64,000 nt of DNA from Borreliella americana (GCF_021043605.1 NZ_JAJNFB010000003.1:1-64000); one strand, 5' to 3'; shown: positions 10,114-20,088, numbered from the stretch's first letter. The notes: generated from the sequence alone by a model not told the origin. Translations and numbers: made by a program.

Positions 10114-11559
10114 TTAATTACTTTTGTTATCTTTTATGAGCTTGTTTTTTAACTTTCTTAAGTTTTTACTGATACTTACTTTATATATGTGAGGATTAAT
10201 TATTCTCCTATATGTATGTTCAAGTTTGCTTAAGTCAAGCTTGGTTTTATTTCTAATATTGGTTAAGCTAGACTCGTAGCCTTTGCTAAGTTTCTCATTT
10301 TCTAAGACAGTATGAATTAGAAATTCAAAATCGTCATATTGTTTGATGGTTTTGAAAATGTTATCTTGTATTGGATGAAAAACGGTAAATTCTTTTCTTG
10401 AATCTAAATGGTTTTTGATTTTATCTTTTTCTTCTTTTAAAAATATAAAATCAAGGATCATTTGTCCATTTAAATAGATTCTTACAATTTCTTTTTCATC
10501 AGGCAATGTGGATTTTTCTGCGTTATTTGATATTTTTATTTTTGGTATAAATTTTCCATTTTTTTCTATAGAGATCATTTTATATACTCCCGAAAGGTTT
10601 GGATCTCCTTTTGCTGTAACTAAATTTGTTCCAACGCCCCAAATATCAATTGGCGCATTTATTGAATTTAAGTACATGATAATATTTTCGTCAAGCTCAT
10701 TAGATGCAATAATTTTTACATGATTTAATCCATTTTTGTCTAATTCTTTTCTTGCTGCTTTGCTTAAATATTCAAGATCTCCGCTATCAATTCTTATTGA
10801 AAAGTTATTTTTCTCTTCCTGTTTTAGTTCTTTGAATATTTTAATGGCATTTTTTAATCCGCTGTTAAGCGTGTCGTAAGTATCTATTAGCAAGCTTACT
10901 TTTTTTGGATATGTTTTTGCATATTCTCTGAATGCTTGCTCTTCGTTTTCAAAACTCATTACCCAACTATGAGCCATTGTTCCTGTAACTGGTATATTGT
11001 ATTTATATCCAGCTAGCATATTGCTTGTAAAATCTGCTCCTCCTATGTAGGCAGCTTTGCTGGCAGAGAGCGCTCCATTTATTCCTTGCGCTCTTCTTAG
11101 CCCAAGTTCTGCTAAAATTTTTGCACCAGATTCTTTTATTCTAGCGGTTTTTGTTGCTATCAAACTTTCAAAGTTTATTATATTTAAGACCAATCCTTCT
11201 ATTAATAATAATTCTATTAAGTGTCCTTCGATCACGACTACTGGAGTATAGGGAAAAACCAGGCGACCTTCTTCTATTGAGCTTATTTTTATGTTTAGTT
11301 TAAATTCTCTTAGAAAGTTTAAAAATTGTTCATCTAATATATTAAAGCTTTTTAAATATTTAAGTTCATTTCCTCCAAAACGAATATTTTTTAATTCATT
11401 AATTAATGTGTGCATTCCAGCTAAAACAATATAGCCATTTTTAAACGGTGTTTTTCTAAAAAATACTTCAAATTTTGCTTTAGGATTAATGCCTTTTGTA
11501 AAATAAGCATTCATCATTGAAATTTCATAAAAATCTGTAAATAGTGATAGATTTTTCAT
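10114..11559 (-). CDS. pncB: Nicotinate phosphoribosyltransferase
   Basis: Encodes 481 residues. Converts nicotinate and PRPP to nicotinate mononucleotide, the entry to NAD by salvage. The N-terminal family motif LFTDFYEISMMNAYF, the GTMAHSW motif with the conserved His, and the IRIDSGDL phosphate-binding segment are all present. AAGGAG lies only one base before the ATG, unusually close, but a later Met would remove the conserved N-terminus. It heads the run that continues into recC, recB and recD and is divergent from zwf. Confidence 0.93.
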   Translation of the reverse strand: MKNLSLFTDFYEISMMNAYFTKGINPKAKFEVFFRKTPFKNGYIVLAGMHTLINELKNIRFGGNELKYLKSFNILDEQFLNFLREFKLNIKISSIEEGRLVFPYTPVVVIEGHLIELLLIEGLVLNIINFESLIATKTARIKESGAKILAELGLRRAQGINGALSASKAAYIGGADFTSNMLAGYKYNIPVTGTMAHSWVMSFENEEQAFREYAKTYPKKVSLLIDTYDTLNSGLKNAIKIFKELKQEEKNNFSIRIDSGDLEYLSKAARKELDKNGLNHVKIIASNELDENIIMYLNSINAPIDIWGVGTNLVTAKGDPNLSGVYKMISIEKNGKFIPKIKISNNAEKSTLPDEKEIVRIYLNGQMILDFIFLKEEKDKIKNHLDSRKEFTVFHPIQDNIFKTIKQYDDFEFLIHTVLENEKLSKGYESSLTNIRNKTKLDLSKLEHTYRRIINPHIYKVSISKNLRKLKNKLIKDNKSN

Positions 11560-11592
11560 TCTCCTTATTATATACTAGTTTTGTTTGTAAAA

Positions 11593-11622
11593 AAATGATA
11601 TTTAATTAAATGATATTTAATT
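11593..11622. repeat. Perfect 15-bp tandem duplication between pncB and zwf
   Basis: AAATGATATTTAATT occurs twice head to tail (11593-11607 and 11608-11622) with no mismatch. It lies in the 133-base gap between divergent pncB and zwf, upstream of the zwf -10 box. Confidence 0.9.
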
Positions 11623-11660
11623 TTTGCTTGCTAATCTTTATGAATATGTTTTTTGTGATA

Positions 11661-11666
11661 TATAAT
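11661..11666 (+). promoter_or_regulatory. Candidate -10 box of zwf
   Basis: TATAAT lies 26 bases before the zwf ATG. The -35 position 17 bases upstream (11638-11643) reads TTATGA, a poor match, so the promoter may be weak or depend on an activator. Confidence 0.45.
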
Positions 11667-11692
11667 AAATTGACCAGATTGGACTAAATTCT

Positions 11693-13129
11693 ATGAAAGA
11701 AAAAAGTGTTTCTAATTTTGATATTGTAATTTTTGGAGTTACTGGGAATTTGTCTAGAAAAAAACTTATTCCTTCACTTTTTAATTTATTTAAAAATAAA
11801 TGTATTAGTAATTTTAGAGTTATTGGTTTTTCTCGTAAAATTTTTACAGATAAAGAATTTAGATTGTATATTAAAGATTCTTTATGGCAGGAAGAGACCG
11901 ATTCTTTGATTGAGATTTTTTTAAATTTTTTTGTTTATGTATTTGGCGATTTTAATGAAAAGGAGCCTTATAAAAATTTATTTAAATTTTTAGATAAAAG
12001 TCGAGAAACGATATATTATCTTTCGACGTCTCCTGCATTTTATGGACCTATAATCAATCATTTGAAAAAGTATTTTTTAAGTGAAAGATTGGCTTTGTCA
12101 AAAATAGTTCTTGAGAAGCCTTTTGGCTCTAGCCTTGAGACAGCAAAAAAATTAAATACTTTGCTTTATTCTGCTTTTAAAGAAGATCAAATTTATAGAA
12201 TAGATCACTATTTAGGTAAAGAAACGGTTCAAAATATTTTTACATTTAGATTTGGCAATTCTATTTTTGAAAATATTTGGAATAATCGTTATGTAGATTT
12301 TGTTCAGATTACGGTAGCAGAAGAATTGGGTCTTGATGGAAGGGTAGAGTATTATGATTCTGTTGGGGCTTTGAAGGATATGGTTCAAAATCATATTTTA
12401 CAATTGTTAAGCCTTGTTGCAATGGAGTCTCCCATTAAATTTGATTCTGAGTTTATTCATGCTGAAAAAGTAAAAGTTTTAAAAAGTTTGAGAAAAATTA
12501 GCAAAGAAGACATTAAGCATTACATTGTTAAAGGTCAATATATAGGCTCACAAGTTCAAGGGGTTTTTAAAAAAGGCTATAAAGATGAAACAGAATTTTT
12601 AGGAAATTCAAATACTGAAACTTATTTAGCTATGAAGGTGTTTATTAATAATTGGCGTTGGTCTGGTGTTCCTTTTTATCTAAGAACTGGCAAAGGTCTT
12701 GCTAGGAAATTTTCAGAAATATATATTCAATTTAAAAAACCAAGCTTTACTCTTTTTAACAATAGTTCTGTTGATTTTTCCAATGCTTTAATATTTAGGA
12801 TTCAACCAAGGGATGGAATTGAAATTAAATTCAATACTAAAAAACCCGGATATAATTATGAAATTCAAACTGCTAATATGGAATTTTCATATCACGGGAC
12901 ATTTAAAAGATTGTTTGATGAGGCTTATGAGCGTTTATTGTTAGACGCTTTTTTAGGGGATGGTACTTTGTATGCGACAAGCGATGAGATTGAAAGTTCT
13001 TGGGAATTTGTTTCAGACATTGCAAATAAATGGGCAGATATCGAAATTTGTAATTATTTTTATGGCTCTGAAGGACCAAAAGAGATAGATTCTATTTTAG
13101 AAAAAGACCATTTTTGGCGTAAAATTTAA
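11693..13129 (+). CDS. zwf: Glucose-6-phosphate 1-dehydrogenase
   Basis: Encodes 478 residues, the normal length. Oxidises glucose 6-phosphate to 6-phosphogluconolactone with NADP, the first step of the oxidative pentose phosphate pathway. It shows the N-terminal dinucleotide fold (FGVTGNLSRKKLIPSL) and the catalytic signature RIDHYLGKE, where His and Lys bind substrate. The ribosome binding site is weak (GGA about 10 bases upstream). In a parasite with few reductant sources it is a main NADPH supplier, fitting rpiA further along the window. Confidence 0.96.
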   Translation: MKEKSVSNFDIVIFGVTGNLSRKKLIPSLFNLFKNKCISNFRVIGFSRKIFTDKEFRLYIKDSLWQEETDSLIEIFLNFFVYVFGDFNEKEPYKNLFKFLDKSRETIYYLSTSPAFYGPIINHLKKYFLSERLALSKIVLEKPFGSSLETAKKLNTLLYSAFKEDQIYRIDHYLGKETVQNIFTFRFGNSIFENIWNNRYVDFVQITVAEELGLDGRVEYYDSVGALKDMVQNHILQLLSLVAMESPIKFDSEFIHAEKVKVLKSLRKISKEDIKHYIVKGQYIGSQVQGVFKKGYKDETEFLGNSNTETYLAMKVFINNWRWSGVPFYLRTGKGLARKFSEIYIQFKKPSFTLFNNSSVDFSNALIFRIQPRDGIEIKFNTKKPGYNYEIQTANMEFSYHGTFKRLFDEAYERLLLDAFLGDGTLYATSDEIESSWEFVSDIANKWADIEICNYFYGSEGPKEIDSILEKDHFWRKI

Positions 13130-13443
13130 TCTTCTAGTTTTTTAAAAAATATTTTTTAAATAGATAAATAGATAAATGAGATAGAATTTTTTATGTAATT
13201 TATCCCTATCCCTTTTTAACGCTTGTTTTATTTATAATGAGTGCCTTCAGATTTTTATTTCTTGTGACTTAGTAGTAAAGTTTTTGATAAATTTTATTTT
13301 TCTTTTTATATATTTTAGGATAGTTTATGATTATTGTTCTTGATTTGATTGCAAATTTATGCATCAATCAATAATTTGCGGTATCATTAAAAAATATAAG
13401 TAATCTTTTTTATAAAAACAATGCTTATATTGAAAGGATGTAT
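13130..13443. other. Long intergenic gap upstream of nhaC-1
   Basis: A 314-base non-coding stretch, the longest in the window. It holds a short direct repeat (AAATAGAT twice near 13157-13173) and a 7-bp inverted repeat, GCAAATT at 13351-13357 with AATTTGC at 13373-13379. TATAAG and TTATAT near 13395-13430 are possible -10 boxes without good -35 partners. No open frame with a ribosome binding site and no RNA gene was seen. Confidence 0.5.
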
Positions 13444-14787
13444 ATGGAAAATATTGAAGTAAGAGGGCAGCCAAATTTTTTTGGACTTATTCCTTTTTTT
13501 GTTTTTATTATTATCTATTTAGTCACGGGAATTTATTTAGGGGTTATTGGTGTAGAAATGGCCTTTTATCAACTACCGGCTAGTGTTGCAATGTTTTTAG
13601 CTTCCATTGTTTGTTTTTTGGTGTTTAAAGGAAAATTTTCTGATAAAATTCACATATTTATTAAAGGAGCTTCTCAGTACGATATTATACTAATGTGTCT
13701 TATTTTTATGCTTTCAGGCGCTTTTTCTTCTCTTTGCAAAGAATTGGGCTGTGTTGAAGCTGTAGCAAATTTAGGAATTAAATATATTAATCCTAATTGG
13801 ATTGCTTCTGGTATATTTTTTGTAACTTGCTTTCTCTCTTTTTCTGCTGGTACTTCTGTTGGATCTATTGTTGCAATTGCTCCTATTGCTTTTAATATTG
13901 CTGTTAAAAGTGGTATTAATCCCAATTTAATAGCGGCATCTGTAATGTGTGGGGCAATGTTTGGGGATAATCTTTCTTTAATATCAGATACAACTATTGT
14001 TTCTAGTCGAACTCAAGGTAGCAGCATTTTAGATGTTTTTATTAGTAGTAGTTTTTATGCTTTTCCATCTGCTATACTAACTTTTTTTTCTTTTTTCTTT
14101 CTTTCTGAAAATTTGTCTAATACCACAAGCTTTTTACATGAAGGTTCAATAGATTTGGTAAAAACCGTTCCTTATTTAATAATTATAATTTTTTCTTTGG
14201 CTGGAATGAATGTTTTTATAGTTCTTTTTTTAGGCATTTTTTCCATATGTCTTATTAGCGTTTTGTATGGTAATTTATACTTTCTAGATGTAATGAAAAA
14301 CATTAATAAAGGGTTTTTAAATATGGCAGATTTAATTTTTCTCTCAATTTTAACAGGAGGAGTTTCTTTTGCCGTGATTCATAATGGAGGTTTTAAATGG
14401 CTACTTGTTAAATTAAAATCTTTAATTAGAGGGAAAAGTTCAGCGGAATTTTCTATTGGGGCTTTTGTTTCAATAGTTGGTGTTTTTCTTGCTAATAACA
14501 CAATTGCCATACTTATTTGCGGAAAAGTAGCAAAAAATATAGCTTTTGAAAATAACATCAGTGTTCAAAGAAGTGCTTCTATTTTAGATATGTTCTCTTG
14601 TATTTTTCAAGGCATTATTCCTTATGGTGCTCAAATGATTATTTTAGTTAACTTTTCAAATGGACTTGTGTCACCAATTAGTGTTTTGCCATTTTTAGTT
14701 TATTTTGGGTTTTTATTTTTTTTTGTTATTTTATCTATTGTGGGCCTTGATATAAAAAAACTTTTTTTATTTTTTTTAAAAAAATAA
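13444..14787 (+). CDS. nhaC: NhaC-family Na+/H+ antiporter (first copy)
   Basis: Encodes 447 residues of mostly membrane helices; inner-membrane exchange of sodium for protons. Start chosen at the second ATG because GAAAGGA is 5 bases before it, while the first ATG at 13438 overlaps that site. The resulting start (MENIEV) also aligns with the neighbour. Family features include FMLSGAFSSLCKELG and GDNLSLISDTTI; the GDN/SD residues are conserved in both copies. It is followed by a second homologue, so the pair may differ in substrate or expression, or work as a dimer. Confidence 0.9.
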   Translation: MENIEVRGQPNFFGLIPFFVFIIIYLVTGIYLGVIGVEMAFYQLPASVAMFLASIVCFLVFKGKFSDKIHIFIKGASQYDIILMCLIFMLSGAFSSLCKELGCVEAVANLGIKYINPNWIASGIFFVTCFLSFSAGTSVGSIVAIAPIAFNIAVKSGINPNLIAASVMCGAMFGDNLSLISDTTIVSSRTQGSSILDVFISSSFYAFPSAILTFFSFFFLSENLSNTTSFLHEGSIDLVKTVPYLIIIIFSLAGMNVFIVLFLGIFSICLISVLYGNLYFLDVMKNINKGFLNMADLIFLSILTGGVSFAVIHNGGFKWLLVKLKSLIRGKSSAEFSIGAFVSIVGVFLANNTIAILICGKVAKNIAFENNISVQRSASILDMFSCIFQGIIPYGAQMIILVNFSNGLVSPISVLPFLVYFGFLFFFVILSIVGLDIKKLFLFFLKK

Positions 14788-14884
14788 AATTTTGAAAATT
14801 TTAAGATTTGCATTGTTTAATTTTGTTTGATTTTATTTAGAATAAATTGTTCTTAATTATGTTATATGATTTAGGAGGTTTAAA

Positions 14885-16258
14885 TTGGAAAGAGATTTGA
14901 GGTTGGGAAGAGAAACTAATGTAGTTCCAAATTTTTGGGGACTTATGCCTTTTTTTCTTTTTATAGGGATTTATATTGGTACTGGAATTATTCTTTATTT
15001 TAATGGTATAGAAAGAGCATTTTATCAAATGCCTCCCTTAGTTGCTATGTTTATTGCTATTGTTTTGACATTTATTATTTTTAGGGGATCTTTTTTAGCA
15101 AAAATGAATAAATTCATTGAGGGATGTGCTCAGCAAGATGTTATTTTTATATCTTTAATATTTATGTTATCCGGTGCCTTTTCTGCTGTTTGTAAAGAAA
15201 TAGGAAGTGTTGAGGCTGTAGTAAATATTGGCCTTAAATATGTTCCATTGAATTTGATAGTATGTGGCATTTTTTTAATTACTCTTTTTTTGTCTTTTTC
15301 TACTGGGAGTTTTATGGGTACTGTTGTTGCTGTTGCTCCTATTGCTTTGGAACTTGCAGATAAGGTAAATATCCCTCTTCCATTGATTGCTGGTACTATT
15401 CTTAGTGCTGGTGCATTTGGAGATAACATGTCTTTAATATCAGATACTCCTATTATTTCAAGTCATACCCAAAAGGTTAATATTGTTGATGTTTTTAAAA
15501 ATGGAGCTTTTTATACGTTTCCAGCAGCAATTTTAGCAAGCATAGTTTTTGCATTTTTAGGTTCTTATTATTGCAAGACCGACAGTTTTATTATTGAGCC
15601 TGGTGAGATAAATTTTTTTAAAATTATTCCATATGTTTTTGTTATGGTTGTTGCAATCTCAGGTTTTGATGTATTTTTAGCCTTGTTTTTAGGTATTGTT
15701 GTTGCCGGCATTATTGGAATTTATTACGCAGATATTACTTTTTTATTGCTGGCTAAAAAAATCAATGAAGGATTTTTAGGCCTAGGGGAAATGTTTATTC
15801 TTGTTATTTCTACAGGTGGAATTTCTTATATGACAATTAAGTATGGGGGGTTTGATTGGTTGCTTTTAAAATTGCAAAAATTATCAAAGTCCAAAAGAAC
15901 TTCTGAATTTGTCATTGTTGTTTTAGTTGGTATTTTGACCATGTTTCTTGCAAATAATGGGCTTGCTATTTTAATGAGTGGTTCTGTTGTAAGATCAATA
16001 GCTAAGGAGAATAATTTAAATTCAAAGCGTATTGCGGCCTTACTTTGTATGTCTTCATGCTTTTTTTTAAGCATTTTGCCTTATAGTATGCATGTTATAG
16101 CTCTTGTAGATTTTACAAAAGGCAAGCTTTCTCCTTTTGCCATTTTTCCATTTTTAATTTATCAAGGATTTTTGTTCTTATTGATTGCTTTATCTCTGAT
16201 TGGACTTGATATAAAATTAGTATTTAAATCTTTTTTAAAAAATAGTTGCAAAACTTAA
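14885..16258 (+). CDS. nhaC: NhaC-family Na+/H+ antiporter (second copy)
   Basis: Encodes 457 residues, homologous along its length to the gene before it: shared PNFWGLMPFF-type N-terminus, FMLSGAFSAVCKEIG, and GAFGDNMSLISDTPI. The start is TTG with AGGAGG six bases upstream; no ATG fits. The 97-base gap from the first copy holds no obvious terminator, so the two are probably cotranscribed. The stop lies within a hairpin shared with the facing potD. Confidence 0.9.
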   Translation: MERDLRLGRETNVVPNFWGLMPFFLFIGIYIGTGIILYFNGIERAFYQMPPLVAMFIAIVLTFIIFRGSFLAKMNKFIEGCAQQDVIFISLIFMLSGAFSAVCKEIGSVEAVVNIGLKYVPLNLIVCGIFLITLFLSFSTGSFMGTVVAVAPIALELADKVNIPLPLIAGTILSAGAFGDNMSLISDTPIISSHTQKVNIVDVFKNGAFYTFPAAILASIVFAFLGSYYCKTDSFIIEPGEINFFKIIPYVFVMVVAISGFDVFLALFLGIVVAGIIGIYYADITFLLLAKKINEGFLGLGEMFILVISTGGISYMTIKYGGFDWLLLKLQKLSKSKRTSEFVIVVLVGILTMFLANNGLAILMSGSVVRSIAKENNLNSKRIAALLCMSSCFFLSILPYSMHVIALVDFTKGKLSPFAIFPFLIYQGFLFLLIALSLIGLDIKLVFKSFLKNSCKT

Positions 16259-16289
16259 AAGCTTTAAATTTTAAAAGCTTTTAAGTTTT
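16250..16289. terminator. Bidirectional terminator between nhaC-2 and potD
   Basis: A 15-bp perfect inverted repeat (16250-16264 and 16275-16289) with a 10-base loop. The A-rich 5' and T-rich 3' flanks suit termination in both directions. The nhaC-2 stop codon lies within the 5' arm. Confidence 0.75.
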
Positions 16290-16304
16290 CTTAAATTTAA
16301 ATAT

Positions 16305-17351
16305 TCAAGAAGATAGATTTAAATATATTTTAAGGATTTCTTCTTTTATTTTTTTAGGTATTTTTTTAAAAATTTCAAATTTTGAAAAATCTTTTGGTAA
16401 AAATTTTTCTTCTAAATATAACTTCATTTCGGGGTTGTTTTTTGCCTCTTCTTTTATTCTTTTTATTACGTTTTTGTTTGGAGAATTATATCTAGTTTCT
16501 TTAAAATTTTTATAAGATGGCTCATTCTCGTATAAAAAGTTTATAAATTTGTAAGCCAAGTTTTTATTTGGAGCATCAATAGGAATTACAAATGCATCTA
16601 TCCATAGATTTGTGTTTTCTGGCGCATAAAAATCTAAGTTTTTGTCTTTTAGCATAGCGTTTTGTGCTTCGCCGCTCCATGTGAGTTGAATAGATGCTTC
16701 TCCATTTAGCATTAATGATTTTGCAGGCACATCTGAAAAATATCCGATTAATAGTGGATTTTGGATTTTTAAAAGCTCCCCCGCTTCTTTAATTTTATCT
16801 TTATCATGTTCATTTATTGAGTATCCAAGTTTTTTTAAAGCAACTCCAATATTGTCTTTAGGGGAATCTAGCATTGTAATCTCTTTTTTGTATTTTTTAT
16901 TAAATAATATGTCAAAACCTTGCATATCATTTAAATCTATTTTAGTTTTATTGTAAAGTATTCCCATTAATCCCCAGTAGGCTGGCACTGAATAAAGATT
17001 GCCAGGATCATGTTCCAAGTTTGTAAGATTTTGGGTAATATTTTTTGTTACATTTGGCAATTTTGAGTAATCTAATTTTTCAATTTTACCTTCATCAATT
17101 AATTCTTGGATTAAATATTCTGATGGGACTATTATATCGTAGTAATTCTTTGTGTTGTTAAATTTAGCCATCATTTCTTCATTGTTGTGAAAGATTTCGT
17201 AATTAATTTTTATATTGTTTTCCTTCTCAAATTGATCTAGCAAAGTCTCGTCAATATATTCTGCCCAATTAAATACGTTTAAAGTTATTGTGTCTTTGTT
17301 AGTGCAAGCAAAAGTTGTAAGAATTGCTATTAATATAAAAATTTTTTTCAT
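16305..17351 (-). CDS. potD: Spermidine/putrescine ABC transporter, substrate-binding lipoprotein
   Basis: Encodes 348 residues. Periplasmic polyamine-binding protein anchored as a lipoprotein: the signal MKKIFILIAILTTFAC ends in a Borrelia-type relaxed lipobox with Cys16. The start at 17351 is chosen because AAGGAG is 6 bases upstream; a longer frame to 17384 would overlap potC and spoil the signal. The mature N-terminus (LNVFNWAEYI) and SVPAYWGLMGILYNK are typical of PotD/PotF. It is the last gene of potABCD, 19 bases after potC. Confidence 0.94.
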   Translation of the reverse strand: MKKIFILIAILTTFACTNKDTITLNVFNWAEYIDETLLDQFEKENNIKINYEIFHNNEEMMAKFNNTKNYYDIIVPSEYLIQELIDEGKIEKLDYSKLPNVTKNITQNLTNLEHDPGNLYSVPAYWGLMGILYNKTKIDLNDMQGFDILFNKKYKKEITMLDSPKDNIGVALKKLGYSINEHDKDKIKEAGELLKIQNPLLIGYFSDVPAKSLMLNGEASIQLTWSGEAQNAMLKDKNLDFYAPENTNLWIDAFVIPIDAPNKNLAYKFINFLYENEPSYKNFKETRYNSPNKNVIKRIKEEAKNNPEMKLYLEEKFLPKDFSKFEIFKKIPKKIKEEILKIYLNLSS

Positions 17352-17370
17352 AAGTACTCCTTTTTTCATT

Positions 17371-18162
17371 TTAAAGTTCAGCACCTGTTGTTAATTTTTT
17401 AATTCCTATAAATTTATTAATAATAAACAAAAGGCTTAATATTGTGAAAAACAATATTGCAGAAATAGCATTTATTACGGGCTTGATGCCCCTTTTTGTT
17501 AGTGAGTTTATTAGGATAGATAAATTATTGAATCCCTGCCCAGTGGTGAAAAATGATATCAAAAAATCATCTATTGATAATGTGAAAGCAATAAGAGCTC
17601 CAGTTGCTATGCTTCCGACGATTTCTGGATAAATTATATTGAAGAATATTTGAATTTCTGAGGCCCCCAGATCTTTGGCAGCATCAATAATATTGTTAGG
17701 AAGAGAATATAATTTGGGTAAAATTATTATTACTACGTATGGTGTTGAAAAAATTATATGTGATATTAGCATTGTGGAAAATCCCAATTGCATTTTTATT
17801 GTAGAATAAAATGTCATTAAGCTTATCCCTGTTACAATGTCAGGATTAATTATTGTTATTTTATTTGCAGATAATAGTGTTGTTTTTAATTTTTTGTTTT
17901 CTGATTTATAAATTGCATAAGCACCAATAATTCCAATAACAACAGAAGTCAAAGATGAGATTGTAGCTATTAAAATGGTGTTAAATATTGCTGATTTGAT
18001 TTGACTTGAGGCAAAAATTTCTTTATACCATTTTAAACTAAATCCTTGCCATATGAATCCACTGTCACCAGAGTTAAAAGAATAAATTATTAAGATTATT
18101 ATTGGAAGGTAAATAAAGCTAAGTATTAGAAATAAGAAAATGTTTTTAAAGGCTCTAAACAT
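17371..18162 (-). CDS. potC: Spermidine/putrescine ABC transporter, permease PotC
   Basis: Encodes 263 residues with about six membrane helices. The cytoplasmic EAA loop reads DAAKDLGASEIQIFFNIIYPEI, the contact site for the PotA ATPase. It begins with ATG after GGAGAG and lies 3 bases after potB. The fold and YSFNSG N-terminal region are typical of PotC. Confidence 0.94.
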   Translation of the reverse strand: MFRAFKNIFLFLILSFIYLPIIILIIYSFNSGDSGFIWQGFSLKWYKEIFASSQIKSAIFNTILIATISSLTSVVIGIIGAYAIYKSENKKLKTTLLSANKITIINPDIVTGISLMTFYSTIKMQLGFSTMLISHIIFSTPYVVIIILPKLYSLPNNIIDAAKDLGASEIQIFFNIIYPEIVGSIATGALIAFTLSIDDFLISFFTTGQGFNNLSILINSLTKRGIKPVINAISAILFFTILSLLFIINKFIGIKKLTTGAEL

Positions 18163-18165
18163 ATT

Positions 18166-18975
18166 TTACTCTCCATTATTTTTTCGCATTAATTTTATTA
18201 TTATTAAATTAAAAATTAATATCACTAACATTAAAATAAATGAGATTGCAGCTCCAGTATTCCAGTCTTCTATAAAGAGAAACTGTTTGCTTATTAGATT
18301 TCCTATTAAAATTTGTTTAGAGCCCCCTAGTAAATCTGAAATGATAAATACCGTAATTGAAGGAATAAATACCATAATTATTCCTGTTGCCAGGTAAGAG
18401 AGTGTTAGGGGTATTTTTATATAAAGTAATATTTGCCACATTCTTGCTCCAAGATCTTGTGCTGCTTCAATGTATTCTGGCTTAATTTTTAAAAGTCCTG
18501 TGTATATTGGCAAGATCATAAAAGGCAAAAAATTGTATACCATGCCTATTGTAACAGCCTGTTCATTATAAAGAAGATCTAAAGTTCCAATTCCTATCTT
18601 TTCAAATAAGTTATTGATGAATCCGTTTTTTCCAAGTATTCTCATCCAGGCATAAGTTCTAAGCAATGTATTTATCCACATAGGAAGTATTATCATGATT
18701 ATTAATTTGTTTTGAGCACTTTTTTTTGATAAGGAAATTAGCCAGGCGGCAGGATAGCCTATTAAAATGCAAAAAGTCGTTGCTATTGTTGCGAGTTTTA
18801 GACTTCTTGAAAAGATACTAAGATAATTTGGATTTAAAAGTTCAATAAAATTATAGATAGTAAATTCATTTTTTTCATTTAAAAATCCAAGCAATATTAT
18901 TATTAGTAAGGGAAAAATACTAAATGTCAATAGGAATATGGAATATATGATTAATATCAACTTTTTCACAACCAT
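18166..18975 (-). CDS. potB: Spermidine/putrescine ABC transporter, permease PotB
   Basis: Encodes 269 residues with about six membrane helices and the EAA motif EAAQDLGARMWQILLYIKIPL. Pairs with PotC to form the channel. Its ATG overlaps the potA stop by one base (TAATG), with AAGGAA upstream inside potA. Confidence 0.94.
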   Translation of the reverse strand: MVVKKLILIIYSIFLLTFSIFPLLIIILLGFLNEKNEFTIYNFIELLNPNYLSIFSRSLKLATIATTFCILIGYPAAWLISLSKKSAQNKLIIMIILPMWINTLLRTYAWMRILGKNGFINNLFEKIGIGTLDLLYNEQAVTIGMVYNFLPFMILPIYTGLLKIKPEYIEAAQDLGARMWQILLYIKIPLTLSYLATGIIMVFIPSITVFIISDLLGGSKQILIGNLISKQFLFIEDWNTGAAISFILMLVILIFNLIIIKLMRKNNGE

Positions 18976-20018
18976 TATTCCTTGTGCATAACATGAATAT
19001 CATCAGGTTCTAAGAATATGTCAACCTCTTCTCCAACTTTTGTAAGTCTTGTGCTTTGAACTATCCAATTTGTTTTTTGAATTTCTAGAGTCATTTCGTA
19101 ATGAACTCCTTGAAAAATTGCCGATGTTATAGTTCCACTTAAATGTCCTTTTCCTTTTGGAAGCAGTTTTACATCTTCTGGGCGTATTACAAGGTCAACT
19201 GCTTCTTCAGATTCAAATCCCCTGTCAAGGCATTCAAATTCATGGCCAAGCAAACTTACAACCAGCTCCTTTTTATATGTTCCATCAAAAATATTACTTT
19301 CTCCAATAAAATCGGCTACAAATTTTGTTTTAGGTTCATTATAAATTTCTTCAGGAGTTCCTACCTGTAAAATTATTCCTTCATTCATTACAACAATTCT
19401 ATCACTCATTGTTAGTGCTTCTTCTTGATCATGAGTAACATATATGAATGTGATTCCAAGTTGTCGCTGTATTTTTTTTAATTCTTTTTGCATTTCTTGC
19501 CGCATTTTTAAATCAAGCGCAGAAAGTGGCTCATCTAGCAATAAAAGCTTAGGTTCCATTACTATTGCTCTTGCTATTGCAACTCTTTGTTTTTGCCCTC
19601 CCGATAGTTCGTTAATATTTCTGTATGCATATTTTGGCATGCCTATCAGTGAAAGAGATGTTTTTACTTTTTCTTTGATAATATCTTTTGGCGTTTTTTT
19701 CATTCTAAGTCCAAATGAAATATTGTCAAAAACATTCATATGCGGGAAAAGCGCATAATTTTGAAATACAGTATTAATTTCTCTTTTGTTTGGGCTGGTT
19801 TTAGATATTTCTTTAGAAAAGAAATAAATTTCTCCATTTTTTTGATTTAAAAAACCACCCAATATTTTTATTAATGTTGTTTTTCCACATCCGGATGGGC
19901 CTAGTAATGTAATAAACTCATTTTTTTTAATTTTTAAATTTATGCTATCTAGAATTTTGTTTTCGCTGTTTTCATAATAATGACTTAGATTTTTAATCTC
20001 TAGGATACAATTATCCAA
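18975..20018 (-). CDS. potA: Spermidine/putrescine ABC transporter, ATP-binding protein
   Basis: Encodes 347 residues. ATPase that powers polyamine uptake. Walker [11 protein letters not shown]-loop, signature [14 protein letters not shown], Walker [12 protein letters not shown], and switch His in THDQEEA are intact, followed by a C-terminal TOBE-like regulatory domain (about 240-347). The start is TTG with GGAGG about 10 bases upstream. It is the first gene of potABCD, which has a strong promoter. Borrelia is thought unable to make polyamines, which would make this system important. Confidence 0.95.
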   Translation of the reverse strand: MDNCILEIKNLSHYYENSENKILDSINLKIKKNEFITLLGPSGCGKTTLIKILGGFLNQKNGEIYFFSKEISKTSPNKREINTVFQNYALFPHMNVFDNISFGLRMKKTPKDIIKEKVKTSLSLIGMPKYAYRNINELSGGQKQRVAIARAIVMEPKLLLLDEPLSALDLKMRQEMQKELKKIQRQLGITFIYVTHDQEEALTMSDRIVVMNEGIILQVGTPEEIYNEPKTKFVADFIGESNIFDGTYKKELVVSLLGHEFECLDRGFESEEAVDLVIRPEDVKLLPKGKGHLSGTITSAIFQGVHYEMTLEIQKTNWIVQSTRLTKVGEEVDIFLEPDDIHVMHKE

Positions 20019-20059
20019 CTAATTCCAACCTCCTTATGGCTGTATTAATACAAATCAAG

Positions 20060-20088
20060 ATTATACTTAATATTATTATTTATGTAAA
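20060..20088 (-). promoter_or_regulatory. Promoter of potABCD
   Basis: On the minus strand TTTACA (20083-20088; 5 of 6 to consensus) and TATAAT (20060-20065; perfect) are 17 bases apart. The start should lie near 20053, giving a leader of about 35 bases before the potA TTG. Confidence 0.75.
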
